From NCBI GenBank assembly GCA_031551135.1, contig JAVBOA010000008.1:62001-126000 (forward strand): a stretch of DNA of 64,000 bases, given 5' to 3'. Each line of letters opens with the position of its first letter. Position 1 is the first letter of the stretch. The position numbers and the translations under genes are program-made. Shown here piece after piece: positions 7,956 through 17,212 of this stretch. Source of the DNA: JAITVM01 sp031551135 (lineage in GTDB: Bacteria > Bacillota > Clostridia > Lachnospirales > JAITVM01). Under the pieces are notes generated by a model. The model did no database searches, was not told the DNA's origin, and was given only the letters and a program-made list of their open reading frames with translations.

Positions 7956-8260
7956 AAAAACACCTCCAGATATTTGTCCTATCTATATGTTTATCATCAA
8001 ACATTTTCCGCTGTTATAGGCAAGCATTAATTATTTTATATTCTAAATCATTAATGCGGCCTATATAGATATTAATTAAATAAGCTCATAATTTCAACCG
8101 CCAAATTGTTTTTGTTTACCCTATAAAAATACATTGGGAATCAAAATGCTACATATTTCCATATATATTTGCTCGTATAAAAAAATATTATTTCTAAAAA
8201 TGAAATGTTTTGTAAAATAAAAAAAACATGCCAAATTTCTGGCATGAATAAAAAAATTCA
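7956..8260. other. Intergenic region between the spoIIA operon and the flagellar operon end
   Basis: About 300 AT-rich bases. It must contain the spoIIA promoter near its left side and holds the terminator of the MltG-like gene at its right end (8219-8248). I see no ORF with a ribosome binding site and no RNA gene. Confidence 0.5.
8219..8248 (-). terminator. Terminator at the end of the flagellar operon
   Basis: Stem CATGCCA (8227-8233) with TGGCATG (8240-8246), followed on the minus strand by eight T. It lies 12 bases after the MltG-like stop codon and closes the roughly 30-kb fla/che run. Confidence 0.85.
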
Positions 8261-8860
8261 TTATTTAATTATTATATTTAAAACTTCTTCAAAGCTCATA
8301 TTTTGAGTAAATTTATGCTCTCCGTATTTCAAAATTTTAGTAGAATTCTTGTTTGTTAAATATTCGTTGAATGATTTTTCATCATCTATAACTGAGTTTG
8401 ACTTCAATAAACTTACTATTTCATAAGAGCTTGCGCCTTTAGGTATGTCAATAAGAATTTCAGGCGAGTTTGCATTTTCTTCAGCTATTATTTCATTTTT
8501 CGGTGTTTCGTATTGCTCTGATTCTGTTTTTTCTGTTTCTTTTATTTCGGATTTTTCGATTTGTTCTTTTTGTTTATCAATTCTGTTTTCTTGAGGCAAT
8601 TCGTTTTTATCTGTTTGGATTTCAAGTTTTTGAGCCGCAGACTCGTCTTCTGCCGCTTGTGAATTTTGGGTATTCTGATTTATTTCCGGTAGTTCGCTTA
8701 CAAAAATCATACCAAGTTTTTTTGCTTCATCCACAATTTTTTCCTGCGTGACTTCGCTTTGGATAATATCCTTATTATCAAAATTGTAAACCAAAAACAC
8801 GGACAAAGAAGACAGTATAAGGCCTGTTCCCAAACCTACAATAAAATTATATTTTTTCAT
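8261..8860 (-). CDS. MltG-like (YceG N-terminal-type) membrane protein lacking the catalytic domain
   Basis: 199 residues: one N-terminal membrane segment (about 7-25), a long acidic Glu/Lys/Asn/Gln-rich linker (about 60-135), and a C-terminal module resembling the LysM-like subdomain of MltG (IPKGASSYEIVSLLKSNSVI, then KYGEHKFTQNMSFEEVLNII). Full MltG is a lytic transglycosylase of about 350 residues; the catalytic half is missing here, so this protein may bind septal or flagellar-site peptidoglycan without cleaving it. It overlaps the preceding gene by 4 bases and is the last gene of the flagellar operon. Confidence 0.7.
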   Translation of the reverse strand: MKKYNFIVGLGTGLILSSLSVFLVYNFDNKDIIQSEVTQEKIVDEAKKLGMIFVSELPEINQNTQNSQAAEDESAAQKLEIQTDKNELPQENRIDKQKEQIEKSEIKETEKTESEQYETPKNEIIAEENANSPEILIDIPKGASSYEIVSLLKSNSVIDDEKSFNEYLTNKNSTKILKYGEHKFTQNMSFEEVLNIIIK

Positions 8861-9294
8861 ACGCCGGACCTTTCCCTATTTAAATTTAAAGTCAAATTTA
8901 CTTCTCCTTGTCCAATTTTTAAAAGCTGGGCAATTTTTGAGACAGTATAACCTTGGTCATAAAGCGATTTGATTTTGCTTGCCTTTTCGCTTACCGGCCT
9001 GAGATTTTTATTAATTTTTTTGTATTCGGCCTGCGTTTTTTCTGCAATACTTTCGTTTTTCTTCTCGTCCAAAATACTATAAAGTTGAAGCATTTCCTGA
9101 TATTTTTCGTCGATTTCTTTTCTTACCGAATTTGATAAATCGTCCAGCTCAAAAATAATATTTTCGGCTTCTTTTAACGAATTATCCAGTTTGTCCAATT
9201 TTTGGTCGGTATTTTTGGTGTCTCTTTGTTTTATTAAAGCAAATAATAACAAAGCAACACCCGAGCCGGCCAAGCAAATTAATATTATAAACAT
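8857..9294 (-). CDS. DUF6115 / SwrB-like membrane protein
   Basis: 145 residues with one N-terminal membrane segment (about 1-19), a coiled coil (about 28-110) and a C-terminal helix-turn-helix-like stretch (YDQGYTVSKIAQLLKIGQG, then EVNLTLNL). This architecture and its place just after sigD match Bacillus subtilis SwrB, which promotes flagellar basal body and type III secretion assembly, and the DUF6115 family. Homology to SwrB is inferred from layout and the C-terminal motif rather than strong identity. Confidence 0.65.
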   Translation of the reverse strand: MFIILICLAGSGVALLLFALIKQRDTKNTDQKLDKLDNSLKEAENIIFELDDLSNSVRKEIDEKYQEMLQLYSILDEKKNESIAEKTQAEYKKINKNLRPVSEKASKIKSLYDQGYTVSKIAQLLKIGQGEVNLTLNLNRERSGV

Positions 9295-9317
9295 ATTAAT
9301 TTCAACTCCCCTAAATT

Positions 9318-9614
9318 TCAGACACTCCTATCAAACATACTAAGTGATGTTTTGGGTTTTTGAGTGTCTTTTTTTCTTTTGTTATTTTTATTGTTTGAAT
9401 AATATTTATTATTATTTTTTCCATCCTTGTCAACAAGCTGAGAGTTCTTTTCCGTATCCGAAATAGTTTCTTTTAAATCATTTTCATCCTGTTCAATTTT
9501 CTCTTTAAACTGCTTTTTAAACATCTCCGCTTTTGCGGCATCGAAACTGTTAATTCGGTTAATTTCATAAGACTTTGGTATTATAGCTTGTAGGTCGATA
9601 GGTCGGATTGACAT
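9318..9614 (-). CDS. Hypothetical flagellar-operon protein, 98 residues
   Basis: A small soluble, hydrophilic protein starting MSIRPIDLQAIIPKS, with an Asn/Lys/Asp-rich low-complexity tail from about residue 50. It has no membrane segment. Short proteins starting with a similar MSIRPIDLQ motif sit at this place, between sigD and the SwrB-like gene, in clostridial flagellar operons (from memory, unverified). Function unknown. Confidence 0.65.
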   Translation of the reverse strand: MSIRPIDLQAIIPKSYEINRINSFDAAKAEMFKKQFKEKIEQDENDLKETISDTEKNSQLVDKDGKNNNKYYSNNKNNKRKKDTQKPKTSLSMFDRSV

Positions 9615-9757
9615 ATAATCACCTATTCAAATTTTATTTTTCTTTCTGTAATAGTATATTAAAACATAAGGCCGGAATCCGCTTAATATCATTTTGAGTT
9701 CTTATCAGAACTATGTATACGGCTTTTTTCAAAAAAGCGCTGATTATCGCGAATATA

Positions 9758-9781
9758 CTCGATACAATTGTATGTATCGAG
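9758..9781. other. Hairpin downstream of sigD
   Basis: CTCGATAC (9758-9765) pairs perfectly with GTATCGAG (9774-9781) around an 8-base loop, 12 bases behind the sigD stop codon. No T-run follows, so it is more likely an RNA-stability or processing element than a terminator. Confidence 0.45.
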
Positions 9782-9792
9782 AGCCAGTTTTT

Positions 9793-10554
9793 TTAATTTG
9801 CAAATAAAATATTTTTGTATTTTCCAAGCCTTGTTTGCAGTCTAAGCACGGCTTTTGAATGAATTTGACTTATTCTCGATTCGGAAACTTCCATAATTTT
9901 AGAAATTTCTTTCAAAGTCAAATCTTCAAAATAATAAAGTGAGATAACTTTTCTCTCTTTTTCGGAAAGTTTGTCGATAGCGTCTTTCAGAAGCTCTTTA
10001 ACTTCTTGCATTTCATAGATAGCTTCGGGGCTGTCTTTTCTGTTATTTCCGCCTGCAGAATAATCTGCTTCGTGGTTCTGCTCCAAATAATCATCCAGCG
10101 AAATCAACGAAACCACTGAAGACTTTTTTATCAAATCTTTTACTTCTTCCAAAGAAATATTTAGTTTTTCCGCTAATTCCTCTTCATGCGGCTCTCTGCC
10201 AAGCTCGAATTCCAATTCTTGGTATGTTTGTTCCAATTGTTTGTTTTTCTGCCTCAGGGTTCTCGGCACCCAATCCAGTTTCCTTATGCTATCTATTATA
10301 GCGCCGCGAATCCTCAGCGATGCATATGTTTCAAATTTCACGCCTTTTTCATAATCAAATTTATCTATAGCATCTATAAGGCCGAATATCCCATAGCTCA
10401 CTAAATCATCATAATCAACATGCTGACCGATGTGGACGCTCAGTCTGCCTGCAACAAACTTTACTAAGGTTGCGTATTCCAAAATTAGCTGTTGCTTAAT
10501 TTCTTTGTCTTTAGTTTTAGCATACTGCTCCCAAACTTTGTCTATGTTATCCAT
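9793..10554 (-). CDS. sigD: Flagellar sigma factor sigma-28 (SigD/FliA)
   Basis: A group 3 sigma-70 factor of 253 residues. Region 2 contains DYDDLVSYGIFGLIDAIDKFD and FETYASLRIRGAIIDSIRKLDW, diagnostic of FliA/SigD. Region 3 carries LGREPHEEELAEKLNIS and region 4 ends with an HTH (TLKEISKIMEVSESRISQIH). It directs late flagellar and chemotaxis genes such as flagellin. As in Bacillus it lies near the end of the fla/che operon. No flgM gene, for its anti-sigma factor, is in the window. Confidence 0.95.
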   Translation of the reverse strand: MDNIDKVWEQYAKTKDKEIKQQLILEYATLVKFVAGRLSVHIGQHVDYDDLVSYGIFGLIDAIDKFDYEKGVKFETYASLRIRGAIIDSIRKLDWVPRTLRQKNKQLEQTYQELEFELGREPHEEELAEKLNISLEEVKDLIKKSSVVSLISLDDYLEQNHEADYSAGGNNRKDSPEAIYEMQEVKELLKDAIDKLSEKERKVISLYYFEDLTLKEISKIMEVSESRISQIHSKAVLRLQTRLGKYKNILFAN

Positions 10555-10666
10555 ACAGCAAGCTTCCTCCTGTCAGGTTATTTTTCCGGCTTTTTTTAGA
10601 AATAGCCGGTTTTGTAGTAATTAACCATTTTTTATCTTTAGTAGAAATTCTTTTATAGCCAGATTA

Positions 10667-10882
10667 TTATGTTATAACAGAATTTTCATCCATATCCGTT
10701 TTTTTATTTTCTAAAATTTTTAATATGTAATTTTTATAAATCGCTCCGATAATATAAAAAATACATATAACAAAAATAAGTCTGTATGCTATAAAAGTTG
10801 GATCCATCCTGTAAATAATACAGTTTATCGCAACAACAATTGCTGCGAAGAGGCTAATCAAAATATGAATTTTCTCAGCCAT
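10667..10882 (-). CDS. Small membrane protein, 71 residues
   Basis: Two predicted membrane segments (about residues 5-24 and 32-50) with a short loop YRMDPTF and a charged C-terminal tail. It lies between cheD and sigD on the operon strand, with about 110-140 bases on either side. I recognise no family; the position suggests a flagellar accessory role, but that is inference. Confidence 0.6.
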   Translation of the reverse strand: MAEKIHILISLFAAIVVAINCIIYRMDPTFIAYRLIFVICIFYIIGAIYKNYILKILENKKTDMDENSVIT

Positions 10883-10979
10883 CCAACCATTCCTATCTAA
10901 ATAATGTGAATTCGATACAATTAAAATCGCCTCGAATTTTTTGATAATACTCGATTAAAAACGCTTTACCTTCGGTTTT

Positions 10980-11012
10980 AATCCGCTTTGCGGATTTGTT
11001 CGGCTTCGCCGG
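10980..11012. repeat. Two adjacent short palindromes behind cheD
   Basis: AATCCGC/GCGGATT (10980-10996) and TTCGGC/GCCGGA (10999-11012) form back-to-back hairpins just after the cheD stop codon (11020). They are much richer in G+C than the surroundings. A role in mRNA stability is a guess. Confidence 0.5.
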
Positions 11013-11019
11013 ACTCACG

Positions 11020-11505
11020 TTATATAATCTTGAAACCGTGACCGATCGTTTTAACCACTAATCTGCCGTCATCACTATAAAGCTCAATTGTTCGGCCATA
11101 AGTGCTGCCGGTATCGTTTGATATGATCGGTATCTTGTATTCCGAAAGAAGCTTTAAAACAGCCTCAGTATTTCTCTCTCCAATCCGCATATTTTCATTT
11201 GTGCTGGTGAGAGCAAACATTTGGGCACCGCCGGCGATTTTCGCCCGCAGCATAACCCTTGAGGCTCCGATTCTTAACATATCGTCAATCAGTTTTTTTG
11301 TTGCGGTATCGGCAAATTTTGCTACATTGGTATTGTTTATAATTTTTGTGCTGTCCGGCAGCATAATATGGGCCATTCCGGCTATTTTATGCGTCGGGTC
11401 ATAAAGGCAAATGCCAACGCACGACCCTAACCCTATCGTAGTCAAAACACCCGGATTTTTTGTAACATTCAAATCCGCCATTCCTACTACTACCATTTTA
11501 TTCAT
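11020..11505 (-). CDS. cheD: Chemoreceptor glutamine deamidase CheD
   Basis: 161 residues. CheD deamidates receptor glutamines and partners CheC. The catalytic cysteine is in TIGLGSCVGIC and the catalytic histidine in GMAHIMLPDS. GGGAG at the 3-prime end of cheC serves as its ribosome binding site, and only 2 bases separate the genes, so translation is coupled. CheC-CheD is the adaptation module of the Gram-positive chemotaxis pathway. Confidence 0.95.
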   Translation of the reverse strand: MNKMVVVGMADLNVTKNPGVLTTIGLGSCVGICLYDPTHKIAGMAHIMLPDSTKIINNTNVAKFADTATKKLIDDMLRIGASRVMLRAKIAGGAQMFALTSTNENMRIGERNTEAVLKLLSEYKIPIISNDTGSTYGRTIELYSDDGRLVVKTIGHGFKII

Positions 11506-11507
11506 GA

Positions 11508-12128
11508 TTAATATACTCCCAGAGATTTTAATATTACGGTAAACGACTCCATTTCCGGAACTAATACAAAATATCCGGACACATCTTGACCTTCGGCATT
11601 AAAAAGCGATTCTATAAAAAGAACTTTGTCTGCTACTTTTGAAAAAGCAATAGCAGGAACAGATAAAATCGCATTCGCCATATCAATCGATAAATATGGC
11701 ACAGAAGGAATAATTTTTAAATTTAAAAGCTGCGCCAATGAGCCTAAATAAGAGCTGGAAAGAATATTTCCGACTTCTTTTAAAGCCGAAATTTCCATTT
11801 CATCAAAATCCGAAAATTCTTCCTTTTGAGTTTCCTTACCAAATAAAATATCCAATAATGTCTTTGCATGTTTAAGCTCGATAATAAACATCATAATTCC
11901 ATTAATATCTCCGGATATATTAACCAAGATACCGATTATTGTATTATCGGGGCCGCCCACAAAGGCCGCTATATCTTTAAATTCCAAAAGATTTATGATG
12001 GGAATTGTCATATCTACTTTTTTTCCTAGCATCTTCGACAAAGCCGTGACGGCGTTGCCGGCACCAATATTTCCTACCTCTTTTAAAACATCAAAATGAA
12101 GCGACTCAAATTTCTCAAAATCTTGCAC
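11508..12128 (-). CDS. cheC: CheY-P phosphatase CheC
   Basis: 206 residues with the two characteristic phosphatase helices, each carrying the E-x3-N pattern: FDVLKEVGNIGAGNA near residue 13 and ISALKEVGNILSSSY near residue 110. CheC dephosphorylates CheY-P and controls CheD. The start is GTG with GGGAG 8 bases upstream. A 150-base gap separates it from the PilZ gene. Confidence 0.95.
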   Translation of the reverse strand: MQDFEKFESLHFDVLKEVGNIGAGNAVTALSKMLGKKVDMTIPIINLLEFKDIAAFVGGPDNTIIGILVNISGDINGIMMFIIELKHAKTLLDILFGKETQKEEFSDFDEMEISALKEVGNILSSSYLGSLAQLLNLKIIPSVPYLSIDMANAILSVPAIAFSKVADKVLFIESLFNAEGQDVSGYFVLVPEMESFTVILKSLGVY

Positions 12129-12278
12129 AACCTACACTCCCATCCAATATAGCGGTTTGACCGGAAAATAATATTTTATTATAATTCAGGAATAATTAAA
12201 TTTACTTAATTGTCGAAATTTCTCTATATTTATAAAATCAAGCCGCAATATTATTTTATGCAAAAAATAAATTATTAA

Positions 12279-12992
12279 TCAGATTTTTGTCTTTTGCAGT
12301 ATTTTCCTCTGTTGCTCAAAAATGTATTGAACAATCACGTCTTGTTCTGTTTTTTGAATCCCGATAAATTCAACGCGGTACTGAAATTTATAATTTGATT
12401 TCGGAAAAAATTGTTTTTGAAGTATTTTTCCGTCAGCAATTATTACCTCAGTATTTAAAATAATAGCCACTTTAATTTTGTCGTTTTCGGCAAGCGGTTC
12501 GTTTGAAACAAATTTCAAGCCGCCGCCGCCGATATCTTTTATTATTCCCTCAAAAGTTCTAACTTTATTATCGACACTGTCGTTTTTTTCCTGAACAGAA
12601 AATTTGGTCGGTATCAAACACACAAACCTAAAAAATTCACGTCTTTGAACCCTTTCGCCGCTGCTCGTCAACATCAAAACCGACAAATTAAATCCGTCTT
12701 CGACTTTATGCTCCATTACTTTTGTGTCGAACGTAACAATTCCCGCGCCGGTAAAAACCAAAACAGAATATGCTGTACCTTCCTGCAATTTTATTATTTG
12801 CCCATAAGAAATCGGCATATGGATGAGCAATTTGTCTTTGTCGATAATATCTTCCACTTGGCTTTTATATTTTTTGTCGTTTTCGGTTTTATTTATGCTG
12901 CAAATCTCAAGCCTATCTCCAATTTTCACACTGTTTATAAGCATCCAAAACCTCTCCTCCAATACGTTTTCGATTTCAGATAGCGGTATCAT
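12279..12992 (-). CDS. YcgR-like PilZ-domain c-di-GMP receptor (flagellar brake)
   Basis: 237 residues: an N-terminal YcgR-like beta domain (about 15-105) and a PilZ domain (about 113-230). The c-di-GMP binding motif RREFFRF is near residue 117; the second motif, usually (D/N)xSxxG, reads DIGGGG here, with Gly in place of Ser. Such proteins bind the flagellar motor or switch when c-di-GMP is high and slow swimming. It overlaps flhG by 4 bases and occupies the place where cheB-cheA-cheW sit in Bacillus. Confidence 0.85.
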   Translation of the reverse strand: MIPLSEIENVLEERFWMLINSVKIGDRLEICSINKTENDKKYKSQVEDIIDKDKLLIHMPISYGQIIKLQEGTAYSVLVFTGAGIVTFDTKVMEHKVEDGFNLSVLMLTSSGERVQRREFFRFVCLIPTKFSVQEKNDSVDNKVRTFEGIIKDIGGGGLKFVSNEPLAENDKIKVAIILNTEVIIADGKILQKQFFPKSNYKFQYRVEFIGIQKTEQDVIVQYIFEQQRKILQKTKI

Positions 12993-13891
12993 CCATTAAA
13001 AATACCCATCATTTTTTTTACAAATCTTAAAATCCCTAGACCATCATTGTCGGCTGTCTCGATATTCATAATCGAAAACCCGATTTTTTCAATCGCATGC
13101 GCCGAACTCGAGTTTGGATATAAAATACTGAGCGGCTCTTGCTGCTTAACAGCTTTTACTAAAGAGCTGTCATCCGGAATAAATCCCAAATACGATATTT
13201 TAGTTCCCAAAAATTTTTCTGTTACTTTTCCCAATTTGTTAAATATATCCAGACTCTCGTCCTCGTTTTCTGCCCTGTTTATAACGAGCTTAAAATTCAT
13301 TTCGCCGACGTAATCATAATCTTCCACAGAAGTTTTTATGAGCGAATAAGCATCGGTTATTGAAGTCGGCTCCGGCGTAGTTACCACAATAATATCTTCG
13401 CAAGCCCTTACAAAAGAAATTACAGAAGGCGAGATTCCCGCGCCTGTATCTATTAAAATATAATCAAAAAATCTATCCAAATAAGCAAGATTCGAAATTA
13501 TATAAGATAATTGTTTGCTGCCGATATTCGATAAATGCGATAAACCGCTTCCGCCTGAAATAAATTTTAGTCCGACCGGTCCGTCAACAATAATTTCTTC
13601 TATATTTTTATCGCCGGAAAATACGTCTAGCAAAGTGTATCTTGGTGATAAACCGAGCAAGACTTCGATATTCGCCAAACCAAAATCCGAATCGATTATT
13701 ATTACTTTTTTATTTTGTTTCAGCATAGATATGGCTAAATTTAAGGCAAAATTAGTTTTGCCAACACCGCCTTTTCCGCTTGATACAGCAATTAATTTCG
13801 AATTAGCGTTTTCCGGAATAATTTTCGAAAAATTTAATTGTTCGACTTTTTTTTGGCGTACTTTACCGCGCAGCGCGTTCGCCTGGTCCAT
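12989..13891 (-). CDS. flhG: Flagellar number regulator FlhG (MinD-like ATPase)
   Basis: 300 residues of the MinD/ParA fold. The deviant Walker A is SSGKGGVGKTNFALNLA near residue 38, and Walker B-type DSDFG follows near residue 67. FlhG controls flagellar number and placement with FlhF by stimulating its GTPase, through a motif near the N-terminus (MDQANALRG). The C-terminal membrane-targeting helix is short (FVKKMMGIF). It lies one base behind flhF. Confidence 0.95.
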   Translation of the reverse strand: MDQANALRGKVRQKKVEQLNFSKIIPENANSKLIAVSSGKGGVGKTNFALNLAISMLKQNKKVIIIDSDFGLANIEVLLGLSPRYTLLDVFSGDKNIEEIIVDGPVGLKFISGGSGLSHLSNIGSKQLSYIISNLAYLDRFFDYILIDTGAGISPSVISFVRACEDIIVVTTPEPTSITDAYSLIKTSVEDYDYVGEMNFKLVINRAENEDESLDIFNKLGKVTEKFLGTKISYLGFIPDDSSLVKAVKQQEPLSILYPNSSSAHAIEKIGFSIMNIETADNDGLGILRFVKKMMGIFNG

Positions 13892-13892
13892 A

Positions 13893-15173
13893 TTAATCTC
13901 CTCCTAAACCGAGGAGTAATTTTGTTATTTTTTCCGGATCCATTTCTTCTATATCGTCTGGCACAGATTGCCCGTCAGTCAGATAAGAAACAGATTTTCC
14001 CGTTGTATAACAAATATTCAAAATATTCCCTATGCCTGCTGTTTCATCGAGTTTCGTAAAAATTATATCAAAATCTGTAATCTGCTTATAAGTATTGATT
14101 ATATTAACTAAATCCTCAAATTTTGTTGTTAAAGACAATACCAAATATTTTTCGCTGTCGCCGACATATTCCAAAAGCTCCTTGAGTTCCGAAAGAGTGT
14201 CTTGGTCTTTATGCGACCTTCCGGCAGTATCAATCATAATAATATCGTTTTCTCTGCCCATAAAAATAATATTATCTATAATTTCCAAATTATCATAAAC
14301 AACGCGCACCTCTATATTTAAGATTTCGGCATAAGTTTTTAATTGCTCAATAGCGGCTATTCGATAAGTGTCAGAAGTCAGAAGTCCGACATTTACATCG
14401 TCGTTTAAAATAAAATTCGATGAAAGTTTCGCAATAGTAGTAGTTTTTCCAACGCCTGTCGGGCCGATAAAAGTCATTATTTTAGGTTTATTTTTTTCAG
14501 ATTCAAGCTTTTGCTTGCTTACTGTCAAATGTTTAATTATCGAATTATAAACAACTTTTACAATCAAATTTATATCTAATTCACAGGTATTATCCACATT
14601 ATTTATTTCAGATAAAATTTCATGGCTTATTTCTTCCGTTACGCCTTGAGAAATCAGCGTTTCATAAAAAACCTGTATCATCGGATTTCCATATTTCCGT
14701 TTTGAATTATTCAGCACTTTTGAGCCAAGCTTCAGCTCCGAAACAACTTTGTTTAAAATTTGTTCCGTTGATTCAAGTTTTTCCTCAAGCTCTTTTATTT
14801 TTTCTTCCTGTTCAACTATTTTTATATCCCGAAAATCAGAATTAATATCTTCTTCTTCGATTTCAAAATTGTGAGTATTTTCTGTATTTTCAAAAACTTC
14901 TTCTATAGGCATATCAGGAATATCCTCTAACTCCAAATCCTGATTATACTCAAACTTCTCTTCAACAATTTGTTCCGGCTCATCTTTTTTCAATCGAAAC
15001 AATTTTTCGTCATAAGCGGCCGTGACCTCGACTTTTGCTTTTTTGAAAAAAGATTTTATTCCGCGAGGCTGGATTTTTTTCATATTCACAATAAAAGCCT
15101 CTGTACCCAAATCCTGCCTTACTAAATCAATAGCTTCTCTTTCTGAAGTTGCTTCGTATTTTTTTAACTTCAC
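13893..15173 (-). CDS. flhF: Flagellar biosynthesis GTPase FlhF
   Basis: 426 residues: a basic N-terminal B domain (about 1-110), an acidic coiled-coil linker and an SRP-type NG GTPase domain (about 150-426) with GPTGVGKTTTIAKL near residue 240, DTAGRS and TKLDET. FlhF sets the site of flagellar assembly. The GTG start overlaps the flhA stop by 4 bases (GTGA). Confidence 0.95.
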   Translation of the reverse strand: MKLKKYEATSEREAIDLVRQDLGTEAFIVNMKKIQPRGIKSFFKKAKVEVTAAYDEKLFRLKKDEPEQIVEEKFEYNQDLELEDIPDMPIEEVFENTENTHNFEIEEEDINSDFRDIKIVEQEEKIKELEEKLESTEQILNKVVSELKLGSKVLNNSKRKYGNPMIQVFYETLISQGVTEEISHEILSEINNVDNTCELDINLIVKVVYNSIIKHLTVSKQKLESEKNKPKIMTFIGPTGVGKTTTIAKLSSNFILNDDVNVGLLTSDTYRIAAIEQLKTYAEILNIEVRVVYDNLEIIDNIIFMGRENDIIMIDTAGRSHKDQDTLSELKELLEYVGDSEKYLVLSLTTKFEDLVNIINTYKQITDFDIIFTKLDETAGIGNILNICYTTGKSVSYLTDGQSVPDDIEEMDPEKITKLLLGLGGD

Positions 15174-17212
15174 GCTATACTCACCATCCCAATTGATTGA
15201 ATTTCTGTTGCCGGGTCAAGCTCGTTGTAAGAGAGCACCACCAAATCCGGCGCAATCTGCTCCACAAGCCTTTTAAAATAAATCCTGACTATAGGAGAAG
15301 TTAAAATTATCGGTTGTTGACCCATAGAAGTAAGCTTATTTATCTCTTGTTTTAAATTTGAAAAAATCCGTTGGCTAAGATTCGGCTCCAGCGCAAGATA
15401 ATTGCCCTGTTCTGATTGCTGTATCGAGTTCATAATTTCTTGTTCCAATTCCGGATCCAAAGTTATTACATTATTAATATCCGATTCAAAATATTTTTTA
15501 GAAATAGCACGTCGCAAACCCTGCCGCACATATTCTGTAAGCATGTCCGTATCTCTCGTTATTGTTGAATAATCCGCCAAAGTTTCCAATATTGTAACTA
15601 AATCCCGAATCGAAATTCCTTCTTTTAAAAGATTTCCGAGAACTTTTTGAATATCTCCGATTCCCATTTGTTTCGGAATCAGCTCGTCCACTAAAACAGG
15701 ATTCGATTGTTTTGTGTTCTCTATCAAAGTCTGAACATCTTGTCTTGTTAATAGCTCGTTTAAATGCTGGCGAATTACTTCTGTCAAATGCGTTGCGATT
15801 ATCGCCGGAGGGTCAACAACGGCGTATCCCAAAGCCTCAGCGCGTTCACGCTGGCTTTCGGAAATCCAAAGCGCAGGCAAGCCCATATACGGCTCAACAG
15901 TCTCTATTCCGTCAATTTCTTCTTCGACATATCCCGGATTCATAGCCATATAATGGTCGAACAAAATATCTCCGCTGGCTACTTCCACGCCCTTTATCAA
16001 AATTTTATATTGATTAGGGCTTAATTTTATATCATCCCGAAGCCTTATTATCGGTACAACAGCGCCCAGTTCCAGCGCAATCTGCCGCCTTATCATAACA
16101 ACTCTATCCAATAAATCTCCGCCTTGGTTGCTGTCTACAAGCGGAATAAGTCCGTATCCAAAAATTAATAAAATCGGGTCAACACCCAAAAGATTTATAA
16201 CATTTTCCGGTTTTCTGATTTCGTCAACATCCGCATCTTCGGTTGTAATTTCCGCGTTTATTGCCTCAAGCTTTTCTTTTCTGTCCACTCTGAATCCCAT
16301 GAATATTATAAATGCTCCAAACGGCATGAAAATGAAAGCCGGCAGCGGCGTGAATCCCAAAAGCATCAGAACAGCACCGGCTATATATAAAACAAGCGGA
16401 TAAGAAAAAATTTGATTAACTAAGGTTGTGCTTATCTCGCTGTCTACAGTTGATTTTGTAACCAAAATACCGGTTGCAACAGAAGTTAGAAGCGCAGGTA
16501 ATTGGCTGACAAGTCCGTCTCCGATTGTCATCAGCGAATACGTCTGCAAAGCTTCCTGAAAACTCAAAGGCGTTCCGTTTCCTATTCCTGTTACACCCAT
16601 AATTATTCCGCCGATTAGATTTATAAAAGTAATTAAAATTCCGGCAATAGCATCGTTTTTTACGAATTTAGAAGCACCGTCCATAGAACCATAAAAATTC
16701 GATTCATCGGTAATTTTCTTTCTTCTGGTTTTCGCTTCATCTTCATCAATAAGTCCGGCATTTAAATCCGCGTCAATTGCCATCTGTTTACCGGGCATTG
16801 CGTCCAAAGTAAAACGTGCCGTTACTTCCGCAACTCTCTCAGAACCTTTTGTTACAACAAGAAAATTTACAATAACTATAATTAAAAATATAATTGCACC
16901 AACGACTAAATTTCCGCCCGCAACAAAAGACGCAAAAGTATTGATAACCGCTCCGGCATCACCTTCGCCCAAAATAAGTTTTGTTGTTGACATATTGAGT
17001 ACAAGCCTATACAGCGTAAAAATAAGCAAAATTGTCGGGAACATCGACATATCCAGAACCTCTTTCGCATAAAGAGCGTCCAGCAAAATCAAAAGTCCCA
17101 TAAATATACTCAGCATCAGCAAAAAATCCAAAAAAACTTTGTTTACAGGTATAATAATACAAACAACAATCGCGATGATAAAAATCCCAATCGATGCCTC
17201 TCTAAATCTCAT
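15170..17212 (-). CDS. flhA: Flagellar type III export gate protein FlhA
   Basis: I prefer ATG at 17212 (product begins MRFREASIGIF, 680 residues) over an in-frame TTG at 17251, because AAGGGG lies 7 bases before it and the family starts close to the first membrane helix. Eight membrane segments lie in the first 300 residues, with the FHIPEP signature around residue 130-175 (LDAMPGKQMAIDADLNAG). The large cytoplasmic domain binds export substrates and chaperones. A 240-base untranslated gap separates it from flhB. Confidence 0.95.
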   Translation of the reverse strand: MRFREASIGIFIIAIVVCIIIPVNKVFLDFLLMLSIFMGLLILLDALYAKEVLDMSMFPTILLIFTLYRLVLNMSTTKLILGEGDAGAVINTFASFVAGGNLVVGAIIFLIIVIVNFLVVTKGSERVAEVTARFTLDAMPGKQMAIDADLNAGLIDEDEAKTRRKKITDESNFYGSMDGASKFVKNDAIAGILITFINLIGGIIMGVTGIGNGTPLSFQEALQTYSLMTIGDGLVSQLPALLTSVATGILVTKSTVDSEISTTLVNQIFSYPLVLYIAGAVLMLLGFTPLPAFIFMPFGAFIIFMGFRVDRKEKLEAINAEITTEDADVDEIRKPENVINLLGVDPILLIFGYGLIPLVDSNQGGDLLDRVVMIRRQIALELGAVVPIIRLRDDIKLSPNQYKILIKGVEVASGDILFDHYMAMNPGYVEEEIDGIETVEPYMGLPALWISESQRERAEALGYAVVDPPAIIATHLTEVIRQHLNELLTRQDVQTLIENTKQSNPVLVDELIPKQMGIGDIQKVLGNLLKEGISIRDLVTILETLADYSTITRDTDMLTEYVRQGLRRAISKKYFESDINNVITLDPELEQEIMNSIQQSEQGNYLALEPNLSQRIFSNLKQEINKLTSMGQQPIILTSPIVRIYFKRLVEQIAPDLVVLSYNELDPATEIQSIGMVSIA

